Source: Acanthochlamys bracteata (lineage: Eukaryota > Streptophyta > Magnoliopsida > Pandanales > Velloziaceae). Taken from it: a stretch of DNA of 64,000 bases. Positions 49,201 through 62,225 of the stretch are shown in pieces. The stretch spans positions 10,931,501-10,995,500 of the forward strand of contig CM034128.1 of NCBI GenBank assembly GCA_019914995.1, given 5' to 3'. The translations under genes were made by a program, and so were the position numbers. Position 1 is the first letter of the stretch. Every line of letters begins with the position of its first letter. A model generated the notes under the pieces. It made no database searches, was not told the DNA's origin, and worked only from the letters and a program-made list of their open reading frames with translations.

Positions 49201-52200
49201 CGTTTGTGGATAGCATCTTACAAAGGGAAATCTCATCCATCTATTCAAACTTACAGAATTATGTTAGAAGTAGTGATGTTGAAGAGCTGCGGAACACTTT
49301 GGAAGGCATTAAATGGGTATGGATAGGTGATGATTTCCTATCACCAGAAGCACTTGCTTTTGATTCCCCTGTTAAGTATCACCCTTATCTTTATGTTGTT
49401 CCATCAGAACTAACAGAATTCAGAGATCTCCTATCCACGTTGGGGGTAAGATCAAGTTTCGGTGCTGCAGATTATTTGCATGTACTGCAGTGCTTGCAGC
49501 ATGACTTGAAGGGGAAGCCGTTGTCATCTGAGCAGTTGAGTTTTGTTCGCCTTGTTCTAGAAGCATTTCTAGATTGTTATGCTGACAAACAAGTGCCTGG
49601 AGTATCATCAAACACGATCTTGGTTCCAGATTCTTCTGGGGTTCTTCGACATCTGCCAGATCTTGTCTATGATGATGCACCCTGGATAGAGAAGAATGCC
49701 CCCCAAGAAAAGCAATTTGTTCACCAGTCTATTAGTACTGATCTAGCTAAATTACTTGGTATACAATCTCTTGGTAGCTTGTCACTTCTTGATGAGAGGC
49801 TGACAAGGGTGTTACCGTGCATGGACCATGCGAAAATATGTGAGCTTCTAGCTTTGTATGGTGATGACCACCTTTTACCGTTTGACTTCCTGGAGTTAGC
49901 TGATTGCTTGAAAGCGAAGAAAGTACATTTTATATATGACAAAAGGGAGCATCCTCGGCAATCTTTGCTTCAACAAAATCTTGGTAATACTCGACCAACT
50001 ACTATATCTAATGTGTAACTCTTTCACGTGTGCCTTATAAAACAGGAAAGTAAATTCTTTTTGACCTTGACCTGGTGTGCTTCTTATTGTGCATTATGAT
50101 TATTAGGTGACTTGCAATCTCCGTCTGTAACTATTGTGTTAGAAGGAGCTGTTCTAAGCGTGGAAGAGACATGCACTCTTCAGTTTTCACCTCCATGGCT
50201 ACTCCGGGGTTTTGCTCTTAATTATGGCTTAGGACTCCTTGGCAGCTATTCTGTGTGCAATGTTCTGACACTTCTCTCTGGTGGATACTTCTACATATTT
50301 GATCCTCTTGGGTTGGCTCTTACTTCGCCTTCAAATGGTGGTCCTTCAGCAAAGTTATTCTCATTATCAGGTTATACACCTCAACACCTCCCCCCCAACC
50401 CAAAAAAAAAAAAAACCAAAAACAAAATGTAAAACTCTATCAAGTTGAATAAAAAGGTTGATGTGTGGAATAGGAATAGGTACTTTGTGTGATTTTTGTC
50501 TGGGAAGCTGCTAAAGGGAGACAATGAACCATATGACTGCTGGCGCAACAGCAGAGGTTTGGTTGAAGTGCCTGCCCCTTTCGTTCCATATCTTGCAGTT
50601 TCCCATCATAATCCTGTTGGACAGGGTTTACTTCGTCACAGATTCATTAACTCCATTGTAGTTCCTTCTGTCAGCATCTGTGGACAGGGAACTAGAGATA
50701 TTGACAAAATGCTGCCACTAGCATAAAAAATGCACAGACACTAATGATATATCTAGATGTCTTCTCCTAGTTTCCCTTGTAGAGCCCTTGTTAGTACTTG
50801 TAGTAGTACCGTAAACGTAAATGCATCATCATCTTTCTGACTCTATGCATATTTGTCTATGTTAAGCAAATTTATCTTAGTCATCGTGTTAAACTATATG
50901 GTTTCTCACCCTTTTGTCTTAAAATACTTCGAGGAATTTGGAGATGTTGCTTAAAGCAAGCACACTTATAGGAGAATATATGAATTTAGGGTTTTCTCGT
51001 CAGAATATTCCTTTCTCCTCCAACATTTTGTTTTTAGACCTAATTTTCAAAATAAGTTCTCTAATCCCAGAAGTCCTACAAACTTTCTCTCCACCTGATC
51101 AAACTTTCAACTCCCAAGACGTACGCTTTAACTTATTATAAAAATTGTTGAATATTTCAAAAATTTGTTGTAGTCTAACTAATTAGATTGCTGGTCTCTC
51201 ATGTAATAGACCTAGATTCGAGTTTCTGCAAAAGAGTTATGTTAAGATTTTTTTAAATTTAATTTACAACCCTTTTACGACCGCTTACGAAGGGGTCCAT
51301 TATGATCATATGACCTTATTACGGCCTTCCAACTAAATTACGACCTCATTACGAATGCTTACAAAGGGTCTTGTACTACCATATTATGATCCTTTGTGAA
51401 GGGGTCGTAAGGTCGTATGGGACCCCTTTGCAAGGGGTTGTAAGGTAATAAGAGACCTTCGCAAGGGGTAGTAAGATCGTCATGTGGTCTTAAGATCATA
51501 ATTAAAAAAAAAATCTTATCCTTTGTAGAAACTTGAATCCGGATCTGTTAGATGAGAGATCAACATTCTGACCAGTTAAATTATGAAATTTTTTGAAAGA
51601 GTTCATAATTTTTATAATAAATTAAAGCGCATTTCTTAGGATTTGAGAGTTTGATCGGGTGGAGAAAGAGTTCAGAGGGTATTTTGGTTATTTTGGTAAA
51701 AAATGGGATAGTGAAACTTATTTTTAAAAGTAGGATTAGAAACGCAAAGTTAGAGGAAAAAAGGGTTATTTGTCATGAATTTCTCTCCTCCCAATGAGAT
51801 AAGAGCTTTCACGGTTTTGGCTGTTCTTGTGTTTGTTTATACAGTTTGGATTGATGGTGTCCCTCTTCTCATATAATATGATATCTTTTTTGAGCAGGTA
51901 CTGACTTGGCTATGAGGTTCCGTGATCAATTTGCTCCAATGTTAGTTAATCAAGGGTATTCAACTGATTCTACAGTTATACGGATGCCTTTATCATCAAA
52001 ATTTGTAAGTAAACCTGGAACTAGTTCCAAAAAAGTGAAGCAGATATTTGACCAAGTCATTGTCCATACTTCTGCAACGCTTCTATTCTTGAAATCAGTT
52101 TATCAGGTATGACCAGATATCTTAATCTAAGCTCACATGTCTCAAATCTGTGCTGTGCTTTTGTATTCACGAATTTAGTGTTTTGGTTTTTGATTTTTGT

Positions 52201-55200
52201 TGGACTGGAAGAATGGCTACTGGAATGACCAATTTCATTGTAATGTTATAGCCTATGTGATAGGTAGAGGAGAGGTTGATTGCTTTGTTTCTGAAGATGG
52301 TATCTCATGTGATTTTTCTTTCTGAAGGCTTTGGTCGTTGGCTAGAAGTTTGAGGTTGTATGGAATTATTCAGGGATCGAGTGGACGGGATAACCACTCG
52401 AGATATTTCTGGACTTCTGATGTTTCGTGGCAAACATATAGCTTTAGTTTTATATCTAAATGTTTTTCATAGTAATAATGGTTGCACTTTTCAGCATCCG
52501 CCTAGGGTATTGTTATGGATACAATTTCAGTAAAAAGGATTATGATCTTCTGAGTTCTCTTATCTATTAAAAGTAAAGGATAACCCTATTCGCAGCTTGA
52601 ATTGTGGGCTTGCCGAATACAAAGAAAATTTACTCTAGTTGCGCTTGAAATTTCAGTTACTGCCAAAGAAGGCTTTCTTTTCATGCAAATTTTGGCGATC
52701 CATGTGATGGTTCTCCATCATTGCTAATTCAGTAACAAGTTCACCATCATTCATTTGGATTCTTTTGCTTTGAGGCATTGTTAGTGATAGTGTATCCTCT
52801 TGTTTAGACACTTACTTGAAAGATACAGCAGTGGTTATCTGTTATATAGTTTATCCTGTACCTCTTTAATGTTGACAGTTTGGAAAAATTCCTCTGGACA
52901 TTGGTAAATGGCAGCATGGCATGTTAATTTATAATGTTTTCTTCTGGGATGTACTTCTGGTCAAATCATAATCCATTGCAAACTTAGTTGGGGAATTTGA
53001 CTGTACTTGATTCTAGTTGGATTGAAATTTTCTGCATTCTTTTAGTTGTCTCTATTTTGTGTTGTATTTGCGTCAAAAAGTAGCCTGCACACTGAAAGCC
53101 TGATGCTTTGCATTGCAGGTTTCATTATTGACATGGGAGGAGGGAACTTCTCATCCATCCTTGGATTATTCGGTTTCGATTGATCCATCAAATGCTATTT
53201 CTAGGAATCCATTTTCTGAAAAAAAGTGGAGGAAGTTTCAGATATCCAGATTATTTGGTACTTCTGGTGCAAGTACAAAGATTCATGCAAGGGATGTTCA
53301 TGTTGTACAGGAAAGTTGCCACTTCACTGATAAATGGATGGTTTCCCTTTGTCTGGGGGCAGGACAAACTAGAAACATGGCCCTTGATAGGTAATGTCCC
53401 TTAGCAGATTTGTCAGTCTTGTTAGGTCTTAGATATTATGCAATTGCTTTGAATCCATGTTACTGTTTCTTTTCCATAACTTTTACATCTAAGGATGGAT
53501 TTATGCTAATTTTATATGCATAAATATCTTTATATTAAGCCAACAACAATTCCGTGATTGTCAATTTCTAAAGTTGCAGCATTTTTAAATGGTTGTCTTT
53601 GAGTGCTGTAACTGCTCAAAGTTGGAAGTTAAAACTCAATTGAGCCGCTGCGTGAGTGTGCGTCATCTTGAGCAAAAGAAAAAAAAATTTAAGACTTCTT
53701 ATGCAGTCCCAGACAGTAGTCTTGTGGCATGGAGTAAGTATCAGAAGCATCCAGTTTTAATCAGCCAAAATCATAAATGACTCCAAGCAGCCAACAAGTG
53801 TCTCATTATTTATTGGCCACTAAGGCTTCCTAGGCTAAGGAGGAGCTTTTCTTGGATATGTCTTTGTTTTTGTTGTCTAAGAAGAGTTCATAGGCTAGGG
53901 AATTCATTATGTAAACCATGAGCTTTTCTTGGAGATGGAACAAGGGTATGGTGTGATTTTTTGTGGGATTACACACTAGGTCATAAGTAGACTGGCCTAG
54001 GTTTTACACTTCATTTAAATGGAACATATTTTGTTGTGAAGCTCGTATAATATTCTTTAATATAAGTTTGTTGTGTTTGATGAATGGATCCTCCACTTCC
54101 TCATAAGTTGAAGTTGTCCAGCTTGATCTCCCTTTGGTGATGTATGTGTTTCTTTACATTGGAAAACATGCCCGAGACATTTTTGAGCTGATACGTCTCA
54201 AAAAAAATCTAGACATGTTTGTAAGTTGAGGTCTCGTACCTGTAATCTATTCTCTTTCTAAATTTCAGGAAGTATCTTGCTTATAATTTGACACCAGTCG
54301 CTGGAGTTGCGGCACATATATCTCGAAATGCTCAGCCTATTATGGTGCATTCTTCCAGCTGTATATTATCCCCTCTTCCTTTGTCTGGAACTATAAGTTT
54401 ACCAGTTACTGTGCTTGGATGTTTTCTTGTAAGCCATAGCGGTGGACGTTATCTCTTTGATGGAGCTAGTGGAGTGAACTCGCAAGGGCATAGTTTTGAA
54501 TCTAAGAAGCAGTTAATTGAAGCTTGGAACAAAGAACTGATGCTTTGCGTCCGTGATTCATATGTTGAGCTCATTATGGAGTTTCAAAAACTTAGAAAGG
54601 AACCATTAAGTTCTTCCATTGAATTAGATTCTGCACACGCTGTGAGTTCCATTTTGCAATCCTATGGTGATAGGATTTACTCCTTTTGGCCTAGGTCACA
54701 AAGAGCAGCAGTATCTGCTCAAGCAAGTTTCGATATCTCTGATGCAAGTTCCGTGAAGTTGTATGCATCAGATTGGGAATCATTGGTGGAACAAGTAATA
54801 AGGCCCTTTTATGCTCGTCTTGTAGATTTTCCTGTTTGGCAGCTATATGGCGGAAATGTCGTCAAAGCTGATGAAGGTATGTTTCTGTGCCAATCTGAAT
54901 CAAGAGAAGGTGATAACCTGCCACCTGAGAGTGTTTTCAGTTTTATCAAGGAGCATTATCCTGTCTTTTCTGTACCATGGGAATTGTTTAGTGAAATTCA
55001 AGCAATTGGGGTTAAGGTGAGGAAAATCAAGCCTAGCATGGTCCGCAACCTATTAAAGGCCTCTGCTTCTCTTTCAGTTCAATCTGTTGAATCATATATA
55101 AGTGTCCTAGACTATTGTTTATCTGATATTTCACTGAAGGATTTATCAGAACTTTTGAGTGCTCATGTTGAAATTTCCAGCGAACATGCTGTTGACAGAG

Positions 55201-58200
55201 TGCAGCATGAAAACTTTATGCACCCTTCCGTAGTATCTTCTTCACCAAACGCAAGCGAGTTCAGATCTCATAGTTCTGTTGGAAATCCAAGTGGTGATGC
55301 ATTTGAATTATTATCACATATTGGACGGGCACTATACGACTTTGGGCGTGTTGTTGTTGATGATATTGGCATGGCAGGAAGCCCTTCGACCCATATGATC
55401 ACAGCTGAAAATACCTACACAGACAAGCTCTTGCAATCCATAGCTGCTGAGGTTAAAGGTATTCCTGTTCCAACTGCAACAAAATCCCTTGCAAAGTTGG
55501 GGATAACAGAACTTTGGATTGGAAACAAGGAGCAGCAGTTACTCATGCAATGTTTGTCAAATAATTTTATCCACCTGTCATGCTTGGAAAAGCCAGTTTT
55601 ATATCAACTATTATCTAACAATGCTGTACATAGACTACTAAAATTGAGGGAGTTCTCAACCTACCTCTTGTCAAGTAATATGAGATTTCTTTTCAGTGGA
55701 AATTGGATAAAGCATGTCAAGGACTCCAGTAACGCTCCTTGGGTTTCATGGAGCAACACTGCAGAATGCCAAAATGATGAACCAGCACCTGAATGGATAC
55801 GCCTTTTGTGGAATGTTCTTAAGGTTGCTAAGGGTGATTTATCTGTTATAGCTGATTGGCCCCTAATTCCTGCTTTTATAAATAGACCTGTTCTTTGCCG
55901 CATTAAAGACCAACATTTGATATTTGTAGCACCCATTACTCTTTCAGCTTCAACTGCTGAAGGTTCAACTTCAAGTCATGAAAGTGCGCATACGGATCCT
56001 TCTGAAAGTCATCACGGAGAGCCTGAGTTGCTAAATATTTACCTTTATTCCTTTGAAATGACAAAAACAAAGTATCCATGGCTTCTCCCTTTGCTGAACC
56101 AGTTTAATGTCCCAGTATATGATATGTCATTTATGGACCCAGGTGTACCACTTACCTTATTTCCTGCACCTGGCCAATCACTAGGACAGGTAGTCGCTGC
56201 AAAGTTACTTGCTAGCGAGAAAGCTGGTTATTTTTCAGTGCCAACTCATATGTCTGATGAGATCCGTGGGAATTTGTTTAACCTGTTTGCATCAGACTTT
56301 AAGTCACCTGGTGAATGTGTATATACAACTGAAGAGCTCCATTTGCTTAGGCTTCTGCCAATTTACAGAACAATATTAGGAAATTATGGACAGCTATGTC
56401 ATCCAGATCAGTGTATTATTTCTCCTCATGCATTTTTTTGCCCCAAGGATGACCGCTGTCTTTCTAGTTCGCAGGATGATAGGTCGTTTTTCCATGTTCT
56501 TGGCTTGAATGAGTTAAATGATAAAGAAATTCTTGTGAAATTTGCTCTGCCTGGTTTTGAAGAGAAAACTCGAGAAGAACAAGAAGAAATTTTGTCATAT
56601 TTATATTCTAACTGGAAAGATCTGCAGTTGGATAGCACAGTTTTGAGCACTTTGAAAGAAACTAGCTTTGTGCAAAATGCAAATGAAAGCTGTGAACAGC
56701 TCTTCAGGCCAATAGATTTACTGGATCCTCATGATTCTATACTAACATCAATATTTTCCGGGGAGCCAAGTAAGTTCCCTGGCGGTAGGTTCACAACAGA
56801 TGGATGGCTCAGAATTTTGAGGAAAACTGGTCTTAAGACATCATTACAAGCTGATACAATAATAGAATGCGCAAGAAAATTGGAAATTCTTGGAAAAGAA
56901 GCTATCATGTACAAGGAAAATGCTGATGATTTTGAGGCTGAATTTTCAAGTACTGGAAATGAAATTTCTTTTGAATTAAGTTCTTTGGCTGAAGCTCTTG
57001 TTGGAACTATACTAATGAATTTTGGGGCTCTCTTTGAGAATGCATTTTGTGATGCGCTTAGCAAAATTGCATTTGTACCTGCGGAAAGGGGTCTCCCTAG
57101 CATCGGAGGTAAGAAAGGAGGGAAAAGGGTACTCTGTACTTATAGCGAGGCAATCTTGTTAAAGGATTGGCCCCTTGCTTGGAGTTCTGCACCCATTCTT
57201 ACTAAACAAAACATTGTTCCTCCTGAATACTCTTGGGGAGCATTCCACTTTAGGAGCCCTCCTGCCTTTTCCACTGTCTTGAAGCATTTACAGGTAATGT
57301 AATGAGTTAATAAAGTTCTTGGTAATCATAATTGCCATTTCATTCTAATAATTTGTTCCAGGTTGTTGGAAGAAATAATGGTGAAGAGACTCTTGCACGT
57401 TGGCCTACATCTTCAGGCATGCTAACGGTTGAAGATGCTTTCTTTGAGATATTGAAGTACTTGGATGGGATATGGGGAACACTGTCTTTTGCAGGTAAGG
57501 GGCATCCTTCTTTTATTTCCTTCCATCGATTGTACTAGATAAGGTCTTATTTGCTGCGAGGTATGCGTTACTTGCTTTTCAATTTGAAACTTGATGAGTT
57601 GGACATGTACAAGGGAATAATCCTCATATGCACAATGAGATGTATGAGTGCGCATTTTTGCCATGTTGAACTTAAATTGTGGAGGTCATGAATTCACTTT
57701 GTTTTAGGCTCTTGATCATACTTTTCAAAAGCAAGAGGAAGATGTTTTGATGTTTGAAAGTAATCTGTCAGCACCCCGCAGCGTGGGTGTTGTTCCTCCT
57801 GTTTTTCAGGCACCTGCAGTGAGATCAATTTGGTCAACAGTAGTAGTAGAAAGCAAGTCGTTGGCTAGTTTCTGAATGAATTTGTGCTTGAAATGAGTTT
57901 TAACTGATGTGAACCTAATGTTGTTGCAAGTGAAGCTTTGGGTTGCCATAGGAATTCATTGATCAATTTATGACATCCATATTTTTGTTTGTGAGAAAAA
58001 ATTTGAATGACACTTGTACCTTGATGCTTTCTGACTAGATTAAAGCATCTACGAAAGGAAGTTAGAAGCCAAATGACAGCCTTAGAAGAGTATTCCATTT
58101 CTTGATGCATAGTATCTGCCATATCTAGAATCTCAGTAGATGATTTCTTAGCCCCAAAACATAGCGTTCGGAAAGCTAAAACAAGCTTTCCTGTTTTCCA

Positions 58201-61200
58201 GGTATTTAAGCCATTTAGTTGATGCAGTGTTGTCTGGCATGTAGCACAGAAAGCCCTTATGGCATATATGAGCAGTTGATTGCTCATTAAATCAGAAAAA
58301 GTGAAGTGCAGGACATTCTAATCATTTTAGTGAGTTTGCTGCATCGGGGATAGCATGGCTTGAGCCATGCAACATGGAATATTTTCTTAAATCAACTCGA
58401 TAAAGTCTATTCATTGTATTTACATAGAAGATTCACAGGCAAACAGAGCATGAAATATGTAAACTGATTTTCATTTGATAGTCATGTTATTATACAGTAT
58501 TAAATGTACTTCTGAAAAGTTTAACCTTATTTTTTTTCTATCCTTCGTGTTATATTGCCACATCAGTGGGCTCCTTATTGCCATTCCAGAATGATGGCTA
58601 GCATTTTCCATCCTGATAACACAGGTCTTTCCTGTAAAACTTTCTTTTAACAAAATTAAACTAACATCATCTATAGCTTGCCAAAGCACCTTTGGTAGGG
58701 TGGCTAACGCATGGCCTCCCCAATGGGCAGAGGTCAGTGGTTCAAGTCTCAGTAATGCTGGTATTGTCAAAAAATAAGAACTTTTGTGTACAAGCGTTTC
58801 AACAAGTTCTATCTAGACTCTTACAAAGAATATTGTCTTCTAGACATTTAGACAATTTTTCCAAGTAGCACGAATGAGCTCTTATATTGATTATCTTCGG
58901 AACCAATTCATGGCAGATATGGAGAAATTGCGGAAAGCAGCATTTGTTCCGGTGGCAAATGGAACTCGCTTAGTCACAGCTAAGTCATTATTTGTGCGTC
59001 TGCTAATCAACATCTCTCCATTTGCATTTGAGCTCCCAACTTGTTATCTCCCATTTGTAAAGATACTTAAGGAAATTGGCGTACAGGAAGCTTTCTCTGT
59101 TGCTTGTGCTAGAGAGTTTCTTATGGACATCCAGAAATCATGTGGATATCAACGCCTCAATCCAAATGAACACAGAGCTGTGCTGCAGATATTGAGGTTC
59201 ATTTGTGATGGAGCTGTGCACTCACAATTGGATGGATTAGATTGGTTTCCTGATGCAATAGTTCCAGATGATGGTTGCAGGCTTGTTTCTGCCAAATCTT
59301 GCATCTATGTTGATACTGAGGGATCCCGTTTCCTTTCTAAAATTGATACTTCAAGGTTAAGATTTTCACATCCTGATCTTCCGGAAAATATATGCATTAC
59401 CTTGGGGATAAAAAAACTTTCTGATGTTGTAATCGAGGTTTGCTATTATTGCTTTTTTTATGCTTCGTCTGTCTACTTTTATTTAGAATATCAACAGATG
59501 CTAAAATGGAGTTTATCTTTTGCAGGAATTGGATGAAAAGGAGCAATTGCAGTCTGTTGATCATATTGATTCTGTTGAACTGCATAAAATAAGAGATAAG
59601 TTATTGAGCAAGTCTTTGCAAACTGCAGTATCAATCTTAGTTAATAGCCTAGCCATTCAATGTCCATCTCTTGAAGACCTGAGTTTGTCACAGATGCAGA
59701 AATTGCTCCAGAATATAGCGTGCAACTTTCAATTTGTCCAATGCCTGTACACAAGATTTCTTCTGCTACCTAGTTATTTAGATATCACCCGCATTACCAA
59801 GGGCAGTGCAGTTCCTGAATGGGATGACAGCAATAAGCATAGGACATCGTTTTTTGTTGACAAATCAAGGTCTCGTCTTTTAGTTGCACATCCTCCAAAA
59901 TTCATCTCTGTTTATGATGTTATCGCTGTTGCTGTGAGTCAGCTGTTGGCTTCCCCGATCACATTGCCGGTTGGGCCACTCTTTGCCTCCCCAGGTGGCG
60001 CAGAACTCGCAACTTTAAATTTACTCAAGTTGAGAGCTGAATGTGAGATTACGAAATATGAGGAGAAGCTTAATGTAATAGTAGGAAGAGATTTGTTGCC
60101 TCAAGATGCTCGACGGGTGCAATTCCTCCCCTTAAGACCTTTCTACTCTGGTGAAATTGTGGCATGGAAAACAGGAAAAGATGGTGACATACTGCGATAT
60201 GGTATAGTGCTCGAAGATGTAAGACCATCTGCTGGCCAATCACTCTATAAGTTTCCTGTGGAAGTAGCACCAGGAGAGATTCAACTTTTACTTTCTTCTC
60301 AAGTTTTTTCCTTTAGGAGTGTTTCAATGGAAGAGTTGGCTCAATCATCATCCACTTTGGAAAGCATAAGTCACACAAGCAGAAACTCGGCAATGCATGA
60401 TCAACAAGTGGAAGGTGTCCAAACTAGGAACACTACACCACAGGTAACTACCTTGAGATCATGTGATTTTCTTGGAGTTCTGCTATCATTGTGAGTCATC
60501 TTTCCCTTGATAGGTTGCTAATGAGCTCTTACATGGTCGAATACCTCCCAAGGAGCTGGTCAAAGCAGTTCATGACATGCTTTCTTCTGCTGGTATTAAT
60601 ATGGACTCCCAGAGGCTGACACTTCTGGAAACCACAATTGCGTTGCAAGAAGAACTGGAACAGTCTCGAGTGGCACTTTTGGTTGAGCAGGTATGTATAG
60701 ATTTTGCTCCAGTACTAGTCAAAGAACCTACAGATGAACCTGGAGGGAAACGATGCAAGGCTTGAGTCTCATTTATCTTCCTAGAACATTAGCTTTAGGC
60801 ACACACCGCACACCAAGTGTGAAGGAAAGTATCTTAATGGAAGAGAGAAAAAACTACATGCCTCTTAAAACCATTCAACTGGAAATTTAGATTAACTTTT
60901 TGAGGAACGGAAGATCAGATCCTTCGAATTTTTATTGCAGGTGTCTGCCAATAGTGCAGAAGCATTTGTATGTGTAAAAGGTCATGGTTGTGTAGAACAA
61001 TAAGATAGTGAAGGATTTCTAGGATACTATAAGACTGGGGATTTTGAAGTGGTTAAACTTAAAATATGGTCAATGGTATTGGAATCTGATTATAATAAAC
61101 AATGTTAAAATATATGTGTTGAAGACTTACAACTGTGTTTCTTCAAAGTGCTCAAAAGCGTCTAATACAGTACAACAGAAATAATCCAAAATTTATTCAC

Positions 61201-62225
61201 TAGGATGGGTTCAGCTTAGTTTGAGACTCTGACTTCCACAGATATATCTATTATTTCTTTTGCTGCATTCTTGTTTAATTTAATCAGTAGTGCTGTCGGT
61301 TTCCTAAAGAGTCTGTGCCCTGTGACTTATTCCTCCAGTTTAGGGTACTTGGTGTAAAATACACCATCTAGTGATGGATGCTAGAGCCTAGACATAAATT
61401 GCTGAAATTTAAAGAGAACTAGGGAGCGACTAATGGAGAGGCATCAAGTACAAGTTTGCTCTTTTGTTTATTCATATCCTTGCTAGAAACAATGTGTAGT
61501 AGTATACCTTCTCTCTGTGCTGCATATCTGCAATGCAATTTTCAGAGTATCTATTGGTCAGTGTGTATATTAACAGTGCAATCTGTAAGTCGTGCTCCTT
61601 CCTTAGCAACAAGTCTTTTTTTTCTCCTTTATCTTGCATTATAGATCAGATTGAGGATCTCTAGGTTGTCTTTTCCCCTTTCTTTAAATCCACCATAACT
61701 TATCGCTAACATGCATCCCCAGATCCTTGCTACTTAATGTCAACTTTCTTTAAAGTTAATTCAGTGTCTTATTCTACTGACAAGCAGCTCCTCCTCTCAA
61801 CAAGGTGTGGTTATCAGAGAGACACACATGGCATGATAGTGCACCAAGTAGCAAAGAAGTTGATTGATCGTGAGCATTGTTTTGTGTTTTGCATTTGCTT
61901 AAAAATTGGCAGTAGCATGATGAAATTGTGCATAAGAAAAATGTTTCGTATATATTTTTGAAAGATGTTTTCATTGGTTCTTTTCTCCTGCCTATTGAAC
62001 ATCTAATGATTAATGTCATAATTATAGGAAAAGGCTGATGCAGCAGTTAAAGAAGCGGATACAGCCAAGGCAGCATGGTCCTGCAGGATTTGCCTGAATG
62101 CTGAAGTTGACATCACTATTGTGCCTTGCGGACATGTTCTATGTAGCAGATGTGCATCAGCTGTCTCTTGTTGCCCCTTTTGCCGTCTACAAGTGTCAAG
62201 AACAATAAAATTGTATAAGCCATGA
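37734..62225 (+). CDS. Sacsin-like giant chaperone-related protein with C-terminal RING finger
   Basis: Thirteen exons give about 4,771 residues, matching plant At5g23110 (about 4,706): 37734-38062, 38526-39252, 40905-46891, 48479-49983, 50107-50370, 51898-52106, 53119-53390, 54269-57293, 57362-57494, 58866-59437, 59526-60443, 60514-60690 and 62028-62225. All introns are GT-AG with consistent phase. Three sacsin-type HSP90-like ATPase modules are visible. The first (from about residue 14) has ELIQNADDAGA at 35 and GRFGVGFNSIYH; the second has ELVQNAEDARA near 1405 and GRFGLGFNCVYH. The third, near 2810, reads LELADCLKA where the Asn/Asp of the ATP site should be, so it is degenerate. The last exon encodes a C3HC4 RING (C4725 to C4758; CRICLN, CGHVLC, CPFC), which suggests E3 ligase activity. 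Animal sacsin has DnaJ and HEPN ends instead. The cellular role in plants is not established. Confidence 0.95.
40165..40217. repeat. GA microsatellite in sacsin-like intron 2
   Basis: About 26 perfect GA units. It produces spurious Ser-Leu and Arg-Glu repeat frames on both strands that are not genes. Confidence 0.95.
47243..47585. mobile_element. MITE-like element in sacsin-like intron 3
   Basis: A 343-base segment has long imperfect inverted arms. The left end GGGAGTAATAAGAATGCTCC pairs with the right end AGTGCCCCTATTACTCTC. Inner arms also match (AATCTCCATC with the reverse of GGTGGAGATT, and the GATCAA regions). Both flanks carry ATATAT, a possible target duplication. No coding capacity. 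Confidence 0.65.
47602..47785. mobile_element. Partial related element beside the intron 3 MITE
   Basis: Sixteen bases after the first element a second segment starts GGAGAGATAAGAGCACTCTA and continues through GGGCACTCTCTC, CATCGTTGGATACGAAGAAC and TTCAATGGTGGAAATT. These match the order of features in the neighbouring element, with its right end missing. Borders are approximate. Confidence 0.4.
47841..47902. repeat. TACA/TATG simple repeat in sacsin-like intron 3
   Basis: Alternating ACATACATACGTACGTACAT-type units, an imperfect tetranucleotide repeat. Confidence 0.8.
51003..51778. mobile_element. Foldback element in sacsin-like intron 5
   Basis: Two long arms (about 51003-51255 and 51505-51778) are inverted copies of each other with moderate divergence. 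Examples are CTCCACCTGATCAAACTTTC against the reverse of a GATCGGGTGGAG segment, ACGCTTTAACTTATTATAAA against TTATAATAAATTAAAGCGC, and CCTAGATTCGAGTTTCTGC against GTAGAAACTTGAATCCGG. The left arm lacks about 40 bases present in the right. The centre holds several GCAAGGGGTCGTAA-like units in both orientations. Each arm contains a tRNA-like stretch (TGGTCAGAATG and GGATTCAAGTTTC read from the right arm), so a SINE origin of the arms is possible. No transposase was found. Ends are approximate. Confidence 0.75.
58675..58785 (+). mobile_element. tRNA-derived SINE-like unit in sacsin-like intron 9
   Basis: TGGCTAACGCATGG (A-box type, from 58701) and GGTTCAAGTCT (B-box type, 58739-58749) stand about 38 bases apart, with CCTCCCCAATGGG between them. 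A short A-rich end (CAAAAAATAAG) follows. This is the head structure of plant SINEs. It is not a tRNA gene, because no cloverleaf can be drawn. No target duplication was confirmed. Confidence 0.55.

Noticed and set aside
53589-53780. 63-codon + ORF in sacsin-like intron 7
   Set aside because: Exons 7 and 8 join in frame without it and it shows no family features.
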